Notes: generated by a model from the letters alone, not told the origin. A stretch of 64,000 bases of DNA from Exiguobacterium profundum (GCF_001909285.1 NZ_MRSV01000001.1:2683340-2747339); one strand, 5' to 3'; numbered from the stretch's first letter, positions 41,745-50,485 are shown. Program-made: numbers and translations.

Positions 41745-44714
41745 TTGAAATCGACACTCTCAAGATTAGGAGTAGCCACGATTGTCTCAGGAACGATACT
41801 GAGCACTCTCGCACCACTCCAATCATATGCAGCAACATCCGAAGGAACAGTCAACACACCCATTTTAAATGTACGGTCTGATTCGTCGACATCGTCTTCA
41901 ATCGTCGGCAAATTAACGGAAGGAACAACGGTAGATGTATACACCGTCAACGATGAATGGGCACAAATCAAATTCGAAGGTCAAAAACGATACGTTTCTT
42001 CTACGTATTTGACAATCGGTTCATCTATGACAACAGCCTCTACTACATCCGCTTCATTATATGTAGCTGAAATGAACGTCAATCTTCGTTCTTCCATGTC
42101 AACGTCCGCTTCAATCGAAACAGTCATCCCAAAAGGATCACTCGTGACGCATCTATCTACTCACGGGGCGACAGGATCTTGGTATAAAGTACAATTTGGT
42201 ACATATACAGGATATGTGGCAGCACGATACTTCAGCGAAACAAGTCCTTCGTTTTACGCTTCGACAACTGCCGTCTTGTACGATTCGACCGGTTCAGGTG
42301 CGTCTAAAATCGCAACGATTCCAGAAGGTGCGAAAGTCACTTACCTCGATTCATTAGGCGCGACGGGTTCATGGTATAAACTCGAATACGGTTCACTTGT
42401 CGGTTATGCACCAGCACGTAACTTTACCGCGACTTCGCTTGCTCCAGAAGCAGTCACGACATATTACGCGGTGAAGAATGTCGCGCTCTACAATAGTTCA
42501 GGAAATGGTGCATCAAAAATTGCAACAATTCCACTTGGGGCAGAAGTAAAGCGTGTATATGTGAACGGATTGAGTTCATCTTGGTATAAAGTCCAATACG
42601 GGGACACGGTCGGCTATGCGGCCGCGCGTAACTTCTCGACATCAAAACCTGAAGCCGTCGTCAAAACAACCTATTATGCGGTTCGAGACCTCGTGTTATA
42701 TGAGTCATCCGCTTCCGGAGCAGCTCGTCTACGCACGATTCAAGAAGGAACAAAAGTCGTCCAAGTATCGGATGCCAACTTATCGGACTCTTGGTTCAAA
42801 ATTGAATATGATGGAGTCACCGGCTTCGCTGCCGCTCGTCATTTTTCAACGAAGGCACCTGAAGAAGTGACGATCACACCATACTTCGCGATTCGAAATG
42901 TAGCGATGTATAGTTCGTCTGCAGCCGGAGCGACGAAGATTGCCACGATTCCATTTGGTGCAAAAGTAGAACAGCTTTCACAAAGCGGTCTTTCTAGTTC
43001 TTGGTTCAAGATTAAATATGACGGAAAAACAGGATATGCAGGTTCTAGTCACTTTTCATTAAAAGATCCAGAGGTCGTGGTGAAAACAGATTATTATACA
43101 ACGCGTGATGTCGTTTTATACAACCGCTCGGATGCTGAAAAAGTGAAGGTTGCGGTCATTCCATTCGGCACGAAAGTTCAACAAGTGTCGGAACCTGGTC
43201 TCACGGATCGATTCTTTAAAATCGAATACGGTCCGATTACAGGTTATGCGACGGCAGATTACTTCTCGAAAACAGTACCGTCAGACGAACAATACGAAGA
43301 AGAACGTCAAGTTCGTATCTATGTAGATGGGAACGAGCCACTCAACGTTCGTTCGACGCCTGAAGTGACAACAGCAAATAAAGTCGGAACGTTAAGTACG
43401 GGAACGATTGTCAACATCAAACCAATTGTCGGTTCAGACTGGGCACTTCTTACAAGTGGTACGTATAGCGGCAACTATATTCATACCGATTACGTCGTAC
43501 CTGTCACAACGACCCCACCTGCGAAAGGTAAAACGAAAAAAGTTTCGTATACTAGTTATCCGATGACAGTTCGTCAGATGGCAGACCGTCAAGTGGCTCA
43601 ATTCGCCCAAACGGATGCACATCGATACGATGAAGCCTACCTACCTCGTGCTTGGGTAAGTGTCAACGGATCGACAGGAAAGATTGTGAAATCTGAGATG
43701 ACTGTTGTCTCAGGGTTAGGAACCGCTTTGAAGATGACAGCCTCTTCAAGCTCGTCCTCGCTCGTCACCATTCCATATGGTGCGTCAATTCAATACGTTG
43801 ACCGTTATACTTCGGGGTCAACCGTTTGGTATAAAGTAAAATACGGCACGATGACCGGTTACGTGACACCAAGTTCAGTCGTCGGAACCGCCAACATTTT
43901 GAGCCGTCCAATTTTAACATCTCATGCGTACGGTCAAATTAATACAGGCGAAACCGTTACGATTACAGGTCAATCCGGCACATACTATACGATTTCGTAT
44001 AAACGACCGGCCGGACACAATATCCGAGTCTTTGATAACACTTGGCGCCGTGCATCAGTTGATGATCTTCTTCCATACGTCGATCCTAGCCAGATTGATG
44101 CAAACTCTCGATCATTCTATCAATTCTTAGATTTATCGAAGAGCGCTGGGACAACTGCGACAACATTGAACAAGGTCCTCACATCAAAAGGAACGCTCAG
44201 CGGACAAGGTCAGGCATTCGTTGATGCGGCTAGTATGTATGGCGTGAACGAAGTGTATCTTCTCTCGCATGCCATCCTTGAAACTGGACATGGTACATCC
44301 CTTCTCGCAAAAGGAGTTCCTGTCGATAAAGATGGGAATGCATTAATTAACTCGAGTGGGAATCGGATTTATCCGGAACGTCCTGTTGCAGCAACCGTCT
44401 ATAATATGTACGGTATTCAAGCAACAGATAGCAACCCTCTTGGAAACGGCGCCAAATACGCCTTCCAACAAAAGTGGTTCTCTCCTAAAGAAGCGATTAT
44501 CGGAGGAGCTTACTGGATTGGGGCTAGCTATATCAATCACCCGACATATAAACAAAATACGCTGTATAAGATGCGCTTCAATCCTTCTTCACCAGGAACG
44601 CACCAATATGCAACGGATATCGGATGGGCCGCAAAACAAACGACAAGCATCTATAATATCTATCAATCACTTGATGCTTACACACTCAACTTCGATGTAC
44701 CAAAATATCAGTAA
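41745..44714 (+). CDS. Secreted SH3b-repeat N-acetylglucosaminidase (wall hydrolase)
   Basis: An about 989-residue secreted protein. Start is TTG at 41745, 7 nt after AAAGGGG; the frame continues 72 codons upstream but without a signal. The signal peptide (cleavage after SYA near 28) is followed by about eight bacterial SH3 domains (29-510), a linker, one or two more SH3-like units and a C-terminal GH73 glucosaminidase domain (LLSHAILETGHGTS... from about 845; the Glu is the likely catalytic acid; YNMYGI and the AxxYIN region follow). It would cut the glycan strand while the SH3b repeats hold the wall. Confidence 0.9.
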   Translation: MKSTLSRLGVATIVSGTILSTLAPLQSYAATSEGTVNTPILNVRSDSSTSSSIVGKLTEGTTVDVYTVNDEWAQIKFEGQKRYVSSTYLTIGSSMTTASTTSASLYVAEMNVNLRSSMSTSASIETVIPKGSLVTHLSTHGATGSWYKVQFGTYTGYVAARYFSETSPSFYASTTAVLYDSTGSGASKIATIPEGAKVTYLDSLGATGSWYKLEYGSLVGYAPARNFTATSLAPEAVTTYYAVKNVALYNSSGNGASKIATIPLGAEVKRVYVNGLSSSWYKVQYGDTVGYAAARNFSTSKPEAVVKTTYYAVRDLVLYESSASGAARLRTIQEGTKVVQVSDANLSDSWFKIEYDGVTGFAAARHFSTKAPEEVTITPYFAIRNVAMYSSSAAGATKIATIPFGAKVEQLSQSGLSSSWFKIKYDGKTGYAGSSHFSLKDPEVVVKTDYYTTRDVVLYNRSDAEKVKVAVIPFGTKVQQVSEPGLTDRFFKIEYGPITGYATADYFSKTVPSDEQYEEERQVRIYVDGNEPLNVRSTPEVTTANKVGTLSTGTIVNIKPIVGSDWALLTSGTYSGNYIHTDYVVPVTTTPPAKGKTKKVSYTSYPMTVRQMADRQVAQFAQTDAHRYDEAYLPRAWVSVNGSTGKIVKSEMTVVSGLGTALKMTASSSSSSLVTIPYGASIQYVDRYTSGSTVWYKVKYGTMTGYVTPSSVVGTANILSRPILTSHAYGQINTGETVTITGQSGTYYTISYKRPAGHNIRVFDNTWRRASVDDLLPYVDPSQIDANSRSFYQFLDLSKSAGTTATTLNKVLTSKGTLSGQGQAFVDAASMYGVNEVYLLSHAILETGHGTSLLAKGVPVDKDGNALINSSGNRIYPERPVAATVYNMYGIQATDSNPLGNGAKYAFQQKWFSPKEAIIGGAYWIGASYINHPTYKQNTLYKMRFNPSSPGTHQYATDIGWAAKQTTSIYNIYQSLDAYTLNFDVPKYQ
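42249..43281 (+). repeat. Tandem SH3b repeat units in the wall hydrolase
   Basis: Five consecutive units with starts near 42249, 42455, 42665, 42875 and 43085, period 206-210 bp (69-70 residues). Each carries a pattern of IPxGxKV, SWYK or SWFK, and a YxAARxF-like end. Protein similarity is high, DNA similarity moderate, so the array is not freshly duplicated. Confidence 0.75.
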
Positions 44715-44756
44715 AAAAGGAGACACGCGCCTCGTTGGCGTCGTGTCTCCTTTTAT
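44714..44756. terminator. Bidirectional terminator
   Basis: AAAAGGAGACACG pairs with CGTGTCTCCTTTT around an inner GCGCC/GGCGT stem. It lies between the convergent wall hydrolase and the 137-residue gene. Confidence 0.8.
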
Positions 44757-45166
44757 GTCCACTCAATCGAATCGATAATGGACTCGATTTCCATCTTTTC
44801 ATCGGTCACCTGATCGGCTACGTAAGTTAAGAATAAGAGCCGTTTCCCATCGGTCAAGGACCATACATCTAAATGCATCCCATCTTCAATCCCACTTGCG
44901 TAGGCCGTTGTCATATCACTCGTTTCAGTCGTGACACTTGGAGCAATCTTTACATCAATCGGAAATTCGCCTAAGAACGTATTCAATTCGCTCATAGCGG
45001 ATTGTTTTGGTTCTTGCGAATCTTCTGATTCATAGATTGAGATTTGAAGCGTCCCTTGCGCATCCGCTTCCGTCGAGTAAAAACTCACATAGTCTTCCTC
45101 TTCGCTGTATTCATAATGTTCCGGATACGTCAGGCGGAACCACCCATCAATTTCGTACTCTTTCAT
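44753..45166 (-). CDS. Hypothetical protein, 137 residues
   Basis: Not recognised. A soluble, strongly acidic protein that begins like a PsbP/DUF1795-type domain (GWFRLTYPEHYEYSEEEDYVSFYS) with predicted alternating strands, and ends with a helix of the type EMKIESIIDSIEW often seen at the end of such folds. It overlaps the next upstream gene by 4 nt and is the last of three coupled genes on the minus strand. Confidence 0.7.
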   Translation of the reverse strand: MKEYEIDGWFRLTYPEHYEYSEEEDYVSFYSTEADAQGTLQISIYESEDSQEPKQSAMSELNTFLGEFPIDVKIAPSVTTETSDMTTAYASGIEDGMHLDVWSLTDGKRLLFLTYVADQVTDEKMEIESIIDSIEWT

Positions 45167-45717
45167 GCTGTTTTCTCCTTTACTTGCTTGAATGCCAGCC
45201 CTGTGACCATTTTAGCTTGAAGCGCGTACTTCAAGCGTTCGGTCACGTAAAGACGTTGGCTATTTACGTCTTGGGCGATCATATGTCCAAATAAGTTCAT
45301 GCGGACAGTTTGATTGGATAGGAAATAGAGTCGATCCGCACTCAGCGGACGATATTCGTTTGAATGTTCAAGGTATTCGATTTCAAAGCGGCGGAGGACG
45401 TTCAGCGCACAGTAACGATCGGTTTTCCCGGTACTCGTATGAAGCTCGACACGAACGAGCTGAACGTCATACGGACAGACATTCATAAAGATAGGTCCCA
45501 CCCGCTCATGGATCAAGAGGATACCCATATCGGTCTCAATTAAATCTGGCAGGGCTCCTTCATCTTGCGAGATGCTTAACACGACATACGGTCGGCTTGT
45601 CGGTGCAAGCAATTCCCCTTTATAAAATCGAAATCGTTGAATTCCTGTTAGAACCCGGGCACGCCAAGCACTCCCTCGAGCCTCGGCTTCCATCCGATAC
45701 AACCTCTCTCCACTCAC
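45163..45717 (-). CDS. Hypothetical protein, 184 residues
   Basis: Not recognised. GTG at 45717 is chosen: GAAGGGGGAG precedes it and it lies just after the stop of the upstream gene (45720); the frame is open further upstream to 45765 but overlaps that gene. The protein is soluble with many basic and aromatic residues (RMEAEARGSAWRAR, RLYFLSNQTVRMNLFG). It overlaps the 137-residue gene by 4 nt. Confidence 0.65.
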   Translation of the reverse strand: MSGERLYRMEAEARGSAWRARVLTGIQRFRFYKGELLAPTSRPYVVLSISQDEGALPDLIETDMGILLIHERVGPIFMNVCPYDVQLVRVELHTSTGKTDRYCALNVLRRFEIEYLEHSNEYRPLSADRLYFLSNQTVRMNLFGHMIAQDVNSQRLYVTERLKYALQAKMVTGLAFKQVKEKTA

Positions 45718-45719
45718 GC

Positions 45720-46079
45720 TTACTCCCCCTTCACTTGTTTGAGCGCATCGACGAACGTTTCCCATTCTAGGTTGTCACAAACAACCTTATTTTCCAATCC
45801 CCATTCTTCATCGATTGTCAAACGTACTTCGTTCGATTGTGCGTGACGGGTGACTCGAAGATCTCCTATTTGAATCATATCCGGATGAATCTCAAACGTC
45901 ATACTTGGTAATCCGACCCACTTGATTCGATTCGTTCGTAACACAACCTGCCATTCTTGTTCATGATGAATCGAAAACGTCCAACTTCGGAGAGACACCG
46001 TCGTGTTCGTTTGTTTCGATTGTTTCAACATTCGAAACCCTTCACCCATCAGTCGTAAATATGATTTTCGCTCACTCAT
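45720..46079 (-). CDS. Hypothetical protein, 119 residues
   Basis: Not recognised. A soluble beta-rich small protein (SLRSWTFSIHHEQEWQVVLR, MTFEIHPDMIQIGDLRV) that could be a PH-like or barrel domain. It is the first gene of a three-gene set ending at 44753; spacing and overlaps indicate one transcript. No signal peptide. Confidence 0.65.
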   Translation of the reverse strand: MSERKSYLRLMGEGFRMLKQSKQTNTTVSLRSWTFSIHHEQEWQVVLRTNRIKWVGLPSMTFEIHPDMIQIGDLRVTRHAQSNEVRLTIDEEWGLENKVVCDNLEWETFVDALKQVKGE

Positions 46080-46158
46080 ATTTCATTTCTCCCCTTTTTT
46101 TTTTTTTCTGCGTTGTGAATAGGATTCTGCAACCTAAAAAGTTTTTTTAAAAAAGGGT

Positions 46159-46186
46159 TTGCAAATTCCATCGTATATGCTATTAT
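46159..46186 (+). promoter_or_regulatory. Promoter of the tRNA-Gly pair
   Basis: -35 TTGCAA (46159-46164) and -10 TATTAT (46181-46186) are 16 bp apart, 31 bp upstream of the first tRNA. Confidence 0.65.
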
Positions 46187-46217
46187 ATCAAAGTAACGTT
46201 AAGAGTTAATACGTTTC

Positions 46218-46291
46218 GCGGGTGTAGTTTAATGGTAAAACCTCAGCCTTCCAAGCTGATGACGAGGGTTCGATTCCCTTCACCCGCTCCA
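46218..46291 (+). tRNA. tRNA-Gly (anticodon TCC), copy 1
   Basis: 74 nt with encoded CCA. Acceptor GCGGGTG pairs with CACCCGC; the anticodon loop CTTCCAA sits between CAGC and GCTG; the T-loop TTCGATT lies in a GGG/CCC stem. The D-loop lacks one residue, as usual for tRNA-Gly of this group. Confidence 0.97.
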
Positions 46292-46306
46292 TATTTTTTC
46301 TTTGAT

Positions 46307-46380
46307 GCGGGTGTAGTTTAATGGTAAAACCTCAGCCTTCCAAGCTGATGACGAGAGTTCGATTCTCTTCACCCGCTCCA
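46307..46380 (+). tRNA. tRNA-Gly (anticodon TCC), copy 2
   Basis: Same as copy 1 except one T-stem base pair: GAGAG/CTCTT instead of GAGGG/CCCTT, a G-C to A-T compensatory change. Encoded CCA at the end. Separated by 15 nt from copy 1. Confidence 0.97.
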
Positions 46381-46440
46381 ATATCGACATATACGCGAGA
46401 GTATCTCGCACACATACACTGCACGGTTGAGACCTTGCAA

Positions 46441-46475
46441 AAAGCAGAAAGTCACACGACTTTCTGCTTTTTTGT
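46441..46475 (+). terminator. Terminator of the tRNA operon
   Basis: AAAGCAGAAAGTC pairs perfectly with GACTTTCTGCTTT around ACAC and is followed by T residues. Confidence 0.9.
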
Positions 46476-46537
46476 TGTTCCGTCTATTGTTTTGGGGAAA
46501 AGAGTGATTGAATCCATTCAGATAAGGAGGAACTCCA

Positions 46538-47338
46538 TTGATTCAAGCGAAGCTGCAATCCTTTACCGTATACGAAAGCGCGTTGATGCGAACGACATCG
46601 ACCCTCATCGATACACCAGATGCCCTTTTGTTGATTGACCCGACCTGGCTCCCCGAAGAAATTGCGACAATCCGTCGTGACATCGAATTACACCGTCGGA
46701 ATCGGCCGCTTTATGTCATCTTCACACATCATCATTTTGACCACATCATCGGAGCTTACGGCTTTGCAGATGCCACAACGATTGCCTCACAGGCTTTCGT
46801 CGATGCAGACTCATCTGACCAATTAAATGAGATTCGCGAGTTTTATGAACAATATTATATTGATCACCCGATTCAAAAACCGGACATCGACCTGGTCATC
46901 CAACCCGATCAAACGCTTTTAATCGGTTCAGTGCCCGTGACCTTCCTCTCTACACCGGGCCATGACGCGACGCATATGTCGGTTCTCATCGAATCCATGA
47001 ATCTTCTCGTTTGTGGAGATTATGGGTCTAATGTCGAGCCACCTTTTATCGAACACGACCCAACCGCCTATCTCGACACGTTACAAACCTTGCAATCACT
47101 CATCTACGAACATGAGATTCGCTGGTTCGTACCAGGGCACGGCGATTTGTGCGACAGCCGGAGTCACATGATTGAGAGATTGAGTGCGGCGGAAGAATAT
47201 ATCTTGGCACTCCCCGAAGAACGTCATTGGTCCTCCGCATGGCCAGAGCACGCTTTTTTTGTTTGTGTTCATGAGCGGAATCGAAAAATGGTGGAACAAA
47301 AAGAGACCGATCGTCGGTCTCGTCAACAAGACGTATAA
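46538..47338 (+). CDS. Metallo-beta-lactamase-fold hydrolase
   Basis: A 266-residue MBL-fold protein. The metal motif HHHFDHIIG near 67-75, the third ligand in STPGHDATHMS near 142, a DYGS-type Asp and PGHGDLCDS near 204 are seen. Start is TTG at 46538, 7 nt after AAGGAGG. It is a single-gene unit between terminators. Such enzymes cleave thioesters, phosphoesters or lactones; the sequence does not tell which. Confidence 0.85.
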   Translation: MIQAKLQSFTVYESALMRTTSTLIDTPDALLLIDPTWLPEEIATIRRDIELHRRNRPLYVIFTHHHFDHIIGAYGFADATTIASQAFVDADSSDQLNEIREFYEQYYIDHPIQKPDIDLVIQPDQTLLIGSVPVTFLSTPGHDATHMSVLIESMNLLVCGDYGSNVEPPFIEHDPTAYLDTLQTLQSLIYEHEIRWFVPGHGDLCDSRSHMIERLSAAEEYILALPEERHWSSAWPEHAFFVCVHERNRKMVEQKETDRRSRQQDV

Positions 47339-47345
47339 AAAAATC

Positions 47346-47372
47346 GCAACGTCTCCCCAAGACGTTGCGATT
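47346..47372. terminator. Terminator between MBL gene and small membrane gene
   Basis: CGCAACGTCT pairs perfectly with AGACGTTGCG around CCCCA (47345-47370), with AAAAAA on the left and TTTCCC on the right, so it can serve both strands. Confidence 0.75.
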
Positions 47373-47387
47373 TCCCCCTATGTAGAC

Positions 47388-47492
47388 CTATTTCTTTGTG
47401 ACGCGTTCTGAGCGGACCGTGAACATACGGTCAACCCCATAGATCGTTACTCCCGTCAGAGCGAGTAACCCAATCATTGCAGAAGAAAACAT
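47388..47492 (-). CDS. Small membrane protein, 34 residues
   Basis: ATG at 47492 follows GGGGGG by 6 nt and opens a 34-codon frame ending TAG at 47388-47390. It contains one hydrophobic helix (MIGLLALTGVTIYGV) followed by a basic tail (RMFTVRSERVTKK). An upstream in-frame ATG at 47498 abuts the ribosome-binding site. The downstream terminator at 47346 supports a real transcript. Function unknown. Confidence 0.5.
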   Translation of the reverse strand: MFSSAMIGLLALTGVTIYGVDRMFTVRSERVTKK

Positions 47493-47498
47493 GACCAT

Positions 47499-47746
47499 CC
47501 CCCCATTGTTCACAGTTTCGTCATAATCACCCCGTGGTTTCATTATAAAAGACAAAAACAAAAAAAGAAAGCGTTTTCTTCAAACTTTCTTCACATTTCT
47601 CGCATTTAACCTCTATCGTTTTTTGATACAACGTCCCTATAGTGATTAGACAGACACGTGTAAAGATGTGTAGCTTTTGTGGAATTTGGGAATACATGAT
47701 GTAAGGATAAAAAGAGACAGAAGCTGCTCGTCGAGGAGGAAGAGGT
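47499..47746 (+). other. Intergenic region upstream of the DUF3006-like gene
   Basis: No gene seen. It holds AAGAAA-GCG-TTTTCTT near 47564-47579, a palindrome resembling a cre site but without its TG/CA ends, and a possible SigB-like GGGAAT near 47688. Neither is secure. Confidence 0.3.
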
Positions 47747-47953
47747 ATGATTAAGTACGGTACATTGGTACGAATCGAGGGAAAATATGCCGTATTGAGA
47801 TGGAACAACGGCTCAAGTTTCATCCCTAGACGATTCCTACCATCCGAAGCACGTGTTGGTGATACAATCATTCGAGACAACCATCATTACTATCTTGAAG
47901 AAGATATGACCCCTAACTTTGACGCATTGATCAAGCAACACTATAAAAGCTGA
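47747..47953 (+). CDS. Small DUF3006-like protein, 68 residues
   Basis: A soluble small protein with the pattern VRIEGKYAVLRWNNG, IPRRFLPSEARVGDTI and a short acidic tail, resembling DUF3006 domain proteins often found beside MBL-fold or ComEC-like genes. GGAGGAAGAGG lies before the ATG. It is monocistronic. Function of the domain is unknown; assignment is by eye. Confidence 0.6.
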   Translation: MIKYGTLVRIEGKYAVLRWNNGSSFIPRRFLPSEARVGDTIIRDNHHYYLEEDMTPNFDALIKQHYKS

Positions 47954-47995
47954 ACGGTCTGCCCTCTCTAACCGGGCAGTTCGTTCAGCTTTTTT
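47948..47995. terminator. Bidirectional terminator
   Basis: AGCTGAACGGTCTGCCC pairs with GGGCAGTTCGTTCAGCT (two mismatches) around 8 nt, followed by seven T. It separates the convergent small protein and thioredoxin genes. Confidence 0.8.
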
Positions 47996-48004
47996 TCGAA
48001 TGAA

Positions 48005-48574
48005 TCATTCTGAGATGTCGTCGATTTGTTGCTGAAGCCACGCCTCGTCAACCGGACCCGTTTTTTTTTCCACGATGATCCCTTTTGCATCTAGAACGTA
48101 CGTCGTCGGTAATGCGACAACGCGATATTGTTGCTCGACAGCGGCCTCTTCATCTAGCAAAATCGGAAAATCAACGGGATACTCATCTAGGAATGCCTCC
48201 ACGTCCTCTTTTCCTCGTCGCTCATTTTTGGTGACGTTCACGCCAAGTACTGGGATGCCTGTCGCTTCTTCAAACGATACGAGTTCAGGAAACTCATCCC
48301 GGCATGGCGGACACCAAGAGGCCCAGAAGTTAATGACGACCGGCTGTCCTTGGAACTCAGAAAGGGTCAAATTCTCCTCATCTAACGTATTCAAAGTGAA
48401 GTCCGGGGCTTGTTGCCCCACTTCAAGTCCTCCTAATACCGATTCATTTTGGACGATCGGAACCGCTTCTTCTTTCTTTTGTGTCATCATATATTCCTCG
48501 TAGCCTTTATATGCGAGGCCAGCAATCAATAGAAGGATCAGCGTTCCAATACCAATTCTTTGTAAGCGCATCAT
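48005..48574 (-). CDS. Membrane-anchored thiol-disulfide oxidoreductase (TlpA/ResA type)
   Basis: A 189-residue protein with an N-terminal membrane anchor (about 8-24) and an extracytoplasmic thioredoxin domain with the active site WASWCPPC near 89-96 and the cis-proline in VALPTTYV near 157. It would reduce extracytoplasmic disulfides, for example in cytochrome c assembly, which the ba3 oxidase would need. It stands alone, so it is not necessarily ResA of the res operon. Confidence 0.85.
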   Translation of the reverse strand: MMRLQRIGIGTLILLLIAGLAYKGYEEYMMTQKKEEAVPIVQNESVLGGLEVGQQAPDFTLNTLDEENLTLSEFQGQPVVINFWASWCPPCRDEFPELVSFEEATGIPVLGVNVTKNERRGKEDVEAFLDEYPVDFPILLDEEAAVEQQYRVVALPTTYVLDAKGIIVEKKTGPVDEAWLQQQIDDISE

Positions 48575-48646
48575 TTACCCCTTGTTTGTTTTACTTAAGA
48601 TTTCTACACTTAACTTATCATAAACCCGTAAAGGAGCGTATGGATT

Positions 48647-49501
48647 GTGCAACTTCAAAACGAGGAAATACAGATAACCTTAAAGGCACAAGGTGCTGAG
48701 ATGACAAGTTGGAAAGTATCCGGAACTGAACTCTTATGGCAAGGGGACCCGACCTATTGGGGACGACAAGCCCCGATCCTCTTCCCGATTGTCGGTCGAT
48801 TGCTCGATGATCAATATGTATATGAGGGAAACACCTATACGATGAGTCAACACGGATTCGCTCGGGACGCTATGTTCGAGGTCGAATCTTCGACTGCCAC
48901 GTCGGTCCGCTTCACATTGAACGATACATCGGAATCACGTCAACACTATCCATTCCCATTCACACTGACCGTGTCCTATCAACTTGTGGGCGAAGAAGTG
49001 ATTGTGACGTATCGCGTCCATAACCCGGGCGAAACGACGTTACCGTTTAGCATCGGTGGTCATCCTGCATTCAATATTCCGTTCATGGGCGGGACATTTG
49101 AAGACTACGTGATCGATTTCGGCGAAATCCGCTCCCTCGATCGCTATTTGCTCGAGGGCCCTTATTTAACAGGCGCGTATCAACCACTCGGAGAGCGTCA
49201 GTATATCCCCCTCACTCGGTCGTTATTTGACGACGATGCACTCATTTTTGAGAAGATTGAATATGCTGCACTCCGACATCAACCAACCGGCGCAGCCATC
49301 GTGATGGAGAGTCCCTCTTTCACGCATTTCGGCATCTGGTCTCCGCCGCAGAAAGACGCTCCGTTCGTCTGTTTGGAACCTTGGTTCGGACATGCGGATT
49401 ATAAAGGCCATCGAAAAGATTTCCTACACAAAGAAGGGATCCAACTCCTCCCACCAAACGAAACGTTCGAAGCGAGTTATACATTATATATGGAAAACTA
49501 A
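48647..49501 (+). CDS. Aldose 1-epimerase (galactose mutarotase-like)
   Basis: A 284-residue beta-sandwich protein with GRLLDDQYVYEG, the catalytic-like H in MSQHGFARD (near 67), GGHPAFN (near 143) and a Glu in CLEPWFGHAD (near 246). It interconverts sugar anomers; members of this branch are often of the LacX/YphB kind. Start GTG at 48647, 10 nt after AAAGGAG; an ATG at 48639 lies in a different frame. Confidence 0.85.
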   Translation: MQLQNEEIQITLKAQGAEMTSWKVSGTELLWQGDPTYWGRQAPILFPIVGRLLDDQYVYEGNTYTMSQHGFARDAMFEVESSTATSVRFTLNDTSESRQHYPFPFTLTVSYQLVGEEVIVTYRVHNPGETTLPFSIGGHPAFNIPFMGGTFEDYVIDFGEIRSLDRYLLEGPYLTGAYQPLGERQYIPLTRSLFDDDALIFEKIEYAALRHQPTGAAIVMESPSFTHFGIWSPPQKDAPFVCLEPWFGHADYKGHRKDFLHKEGIQLLPPNETFEASYTLYMEN

Positions 49502-49536
49502 AAAATCAATCCGACGTCTTGTCGGATTGATTTTTG
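49502..49536. terminator. Bidirectional terminator
   Basis: AAAAATCAATCCGAC pairs perfectly with GTCGGATTGATTTTT around GTCTT. Confidence 0.88.
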
Positions 49537-49538
49537 AT

Positions 49539-49757
49539 TTAGAAGCGATCGTCTTGTTCGGCTTCATATTCTGACACCGGCTTTTTCATGATGAGTGCCA
49601 GAATGATATAAATGAGGAGTCCCGGGCCACCGAGAAGCGCCATCGCCACGAATAGGACTCGCATAATGGTGACGTCCACCCCTAGATAGTTTCCAAGCCC
49701 TGAACAAACACCAGCAATCATTTTATTGTTTGGGTCTTTATAAAGTTTCCGTTCCAT
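49539..49757 (-). CDS. PspC domain protein
   Basis: A 72-residue protein beginning with the PspC signature (LYKDPNNKMIAGVCSGLGNYLGVD) followed by a membrane helix (about 32-58) and a short acidic tail. PspC proteins sense or stabilise stressed membranes and often act with PspA-like proteins, here LiaH. It lies 20 nt after the NAD-binding gene on the same strand. Confidence 0.88.
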   Translation of the reverse strand: MERKLYKDPNNKMIAGVCSGLGNYLGVDVTIMRVLFVAMALLGGPGLLIYIILALIMKKPVSEYEAEQDDRF

Positions 49758-49777
49758 ATCATCTTCTCCTCAACTCA

Positions 49778-50485
49778 TTATGATCGTTGTGGTCGACGTA
49801 ATGTCGTTCTTCCGCCGTTCGCAACCTCTCCACGCCCTTCAAAGTCGAGCGCTTCATTAATCGGTGTGCTACCAGACTTGATTTCGATTCGGCGACCGTA
49901 CAGACCTCGGTTGTCGAGAGACGCTGCGATGACAGTCGCGACATCGGTTTCGGAAATCGTCGCACCATCCGCATCACTCAAGTCCTCTGATGCTTCGATT
50001 GAACCTTTACTCGGTTCATCAACAATGGTCACTGGGCAAATGATCGTATAGTTCAAACCGCTATGTTCGATATACTCGTCAGCGGCATTGTTAGCTGACA
50101 GAAAGTTAAAGAGTTCTTTCGGTGCAGCGTTCGGTTGATCAGCGCCATAGGCACTGAGTAAGACAACATGACGTACCCGTTCCTTCTTAGCGGCATCGAT
50201 GGCATTCATCGCAACGTTTCGGTCAAGCAGTTCAATTTCAGTGCTCGAACCATCCGCGCCAGCAGTTGCCGCGATAATAACGGCATCTTGTCCACTTGTC
50301 GCCTCATGTACTTTCTTCTCGAGTTCTGTCTCGACATCAACCGTCAATACGTGTGCACCCATTTTCTCGTACTCTGCTTGTAGTTCAGGATAACGAATTA
50401 AAGCGGTCACTTGATGGGTTTTCGCCAGGCTTTTCAATACACGTTTCCCGATCTTTCCTGTTGCTCCAATGACTAAAACTTTCAT
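49778..50485 (-). CDS. NAD(P)-binding protein (YhfK-like, atypical SDR/NmrA)
   Basis: A 235-residue Rossmann protein with VIGATGKIGKRVL at 4-16 and an atypical SDR layout (VVLLSAYGAD near 106, Y-x-x-x near 137). Members may sense redox or act as NAD(P)H-dependent isomerases. Substrate not known. It may share a transcript with the PspC gene. Confidence 0.8.
   Translation of the reverse strand: MKVLVIGATGKIGKRVLKSLAKTHQVTALIRYPELQAEYEKMGAHVLTVDVETELEKKVHEATSGQDAVIIAATAGADGSSTEIELLDRNVAMNAIDAAKKERVRHVVLLSAYGADQPNAAPKELFNFLSANNAADEYIEHSGLNYTIICPVTIVDEPSKGSIEASEDLSDADGATISETDVATVIAASLDNRGLYGRRIEIKSGSTPINEALDFEGRGEVANGGRTTLRRPQRS

Noticed and set aside
47560-47580. AAGAAA-GCG-TTTTCTT as a cre site
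   Set aside because: Lacks the TG and CA ends that are fixed in the cre consensus; kept only as a remark.
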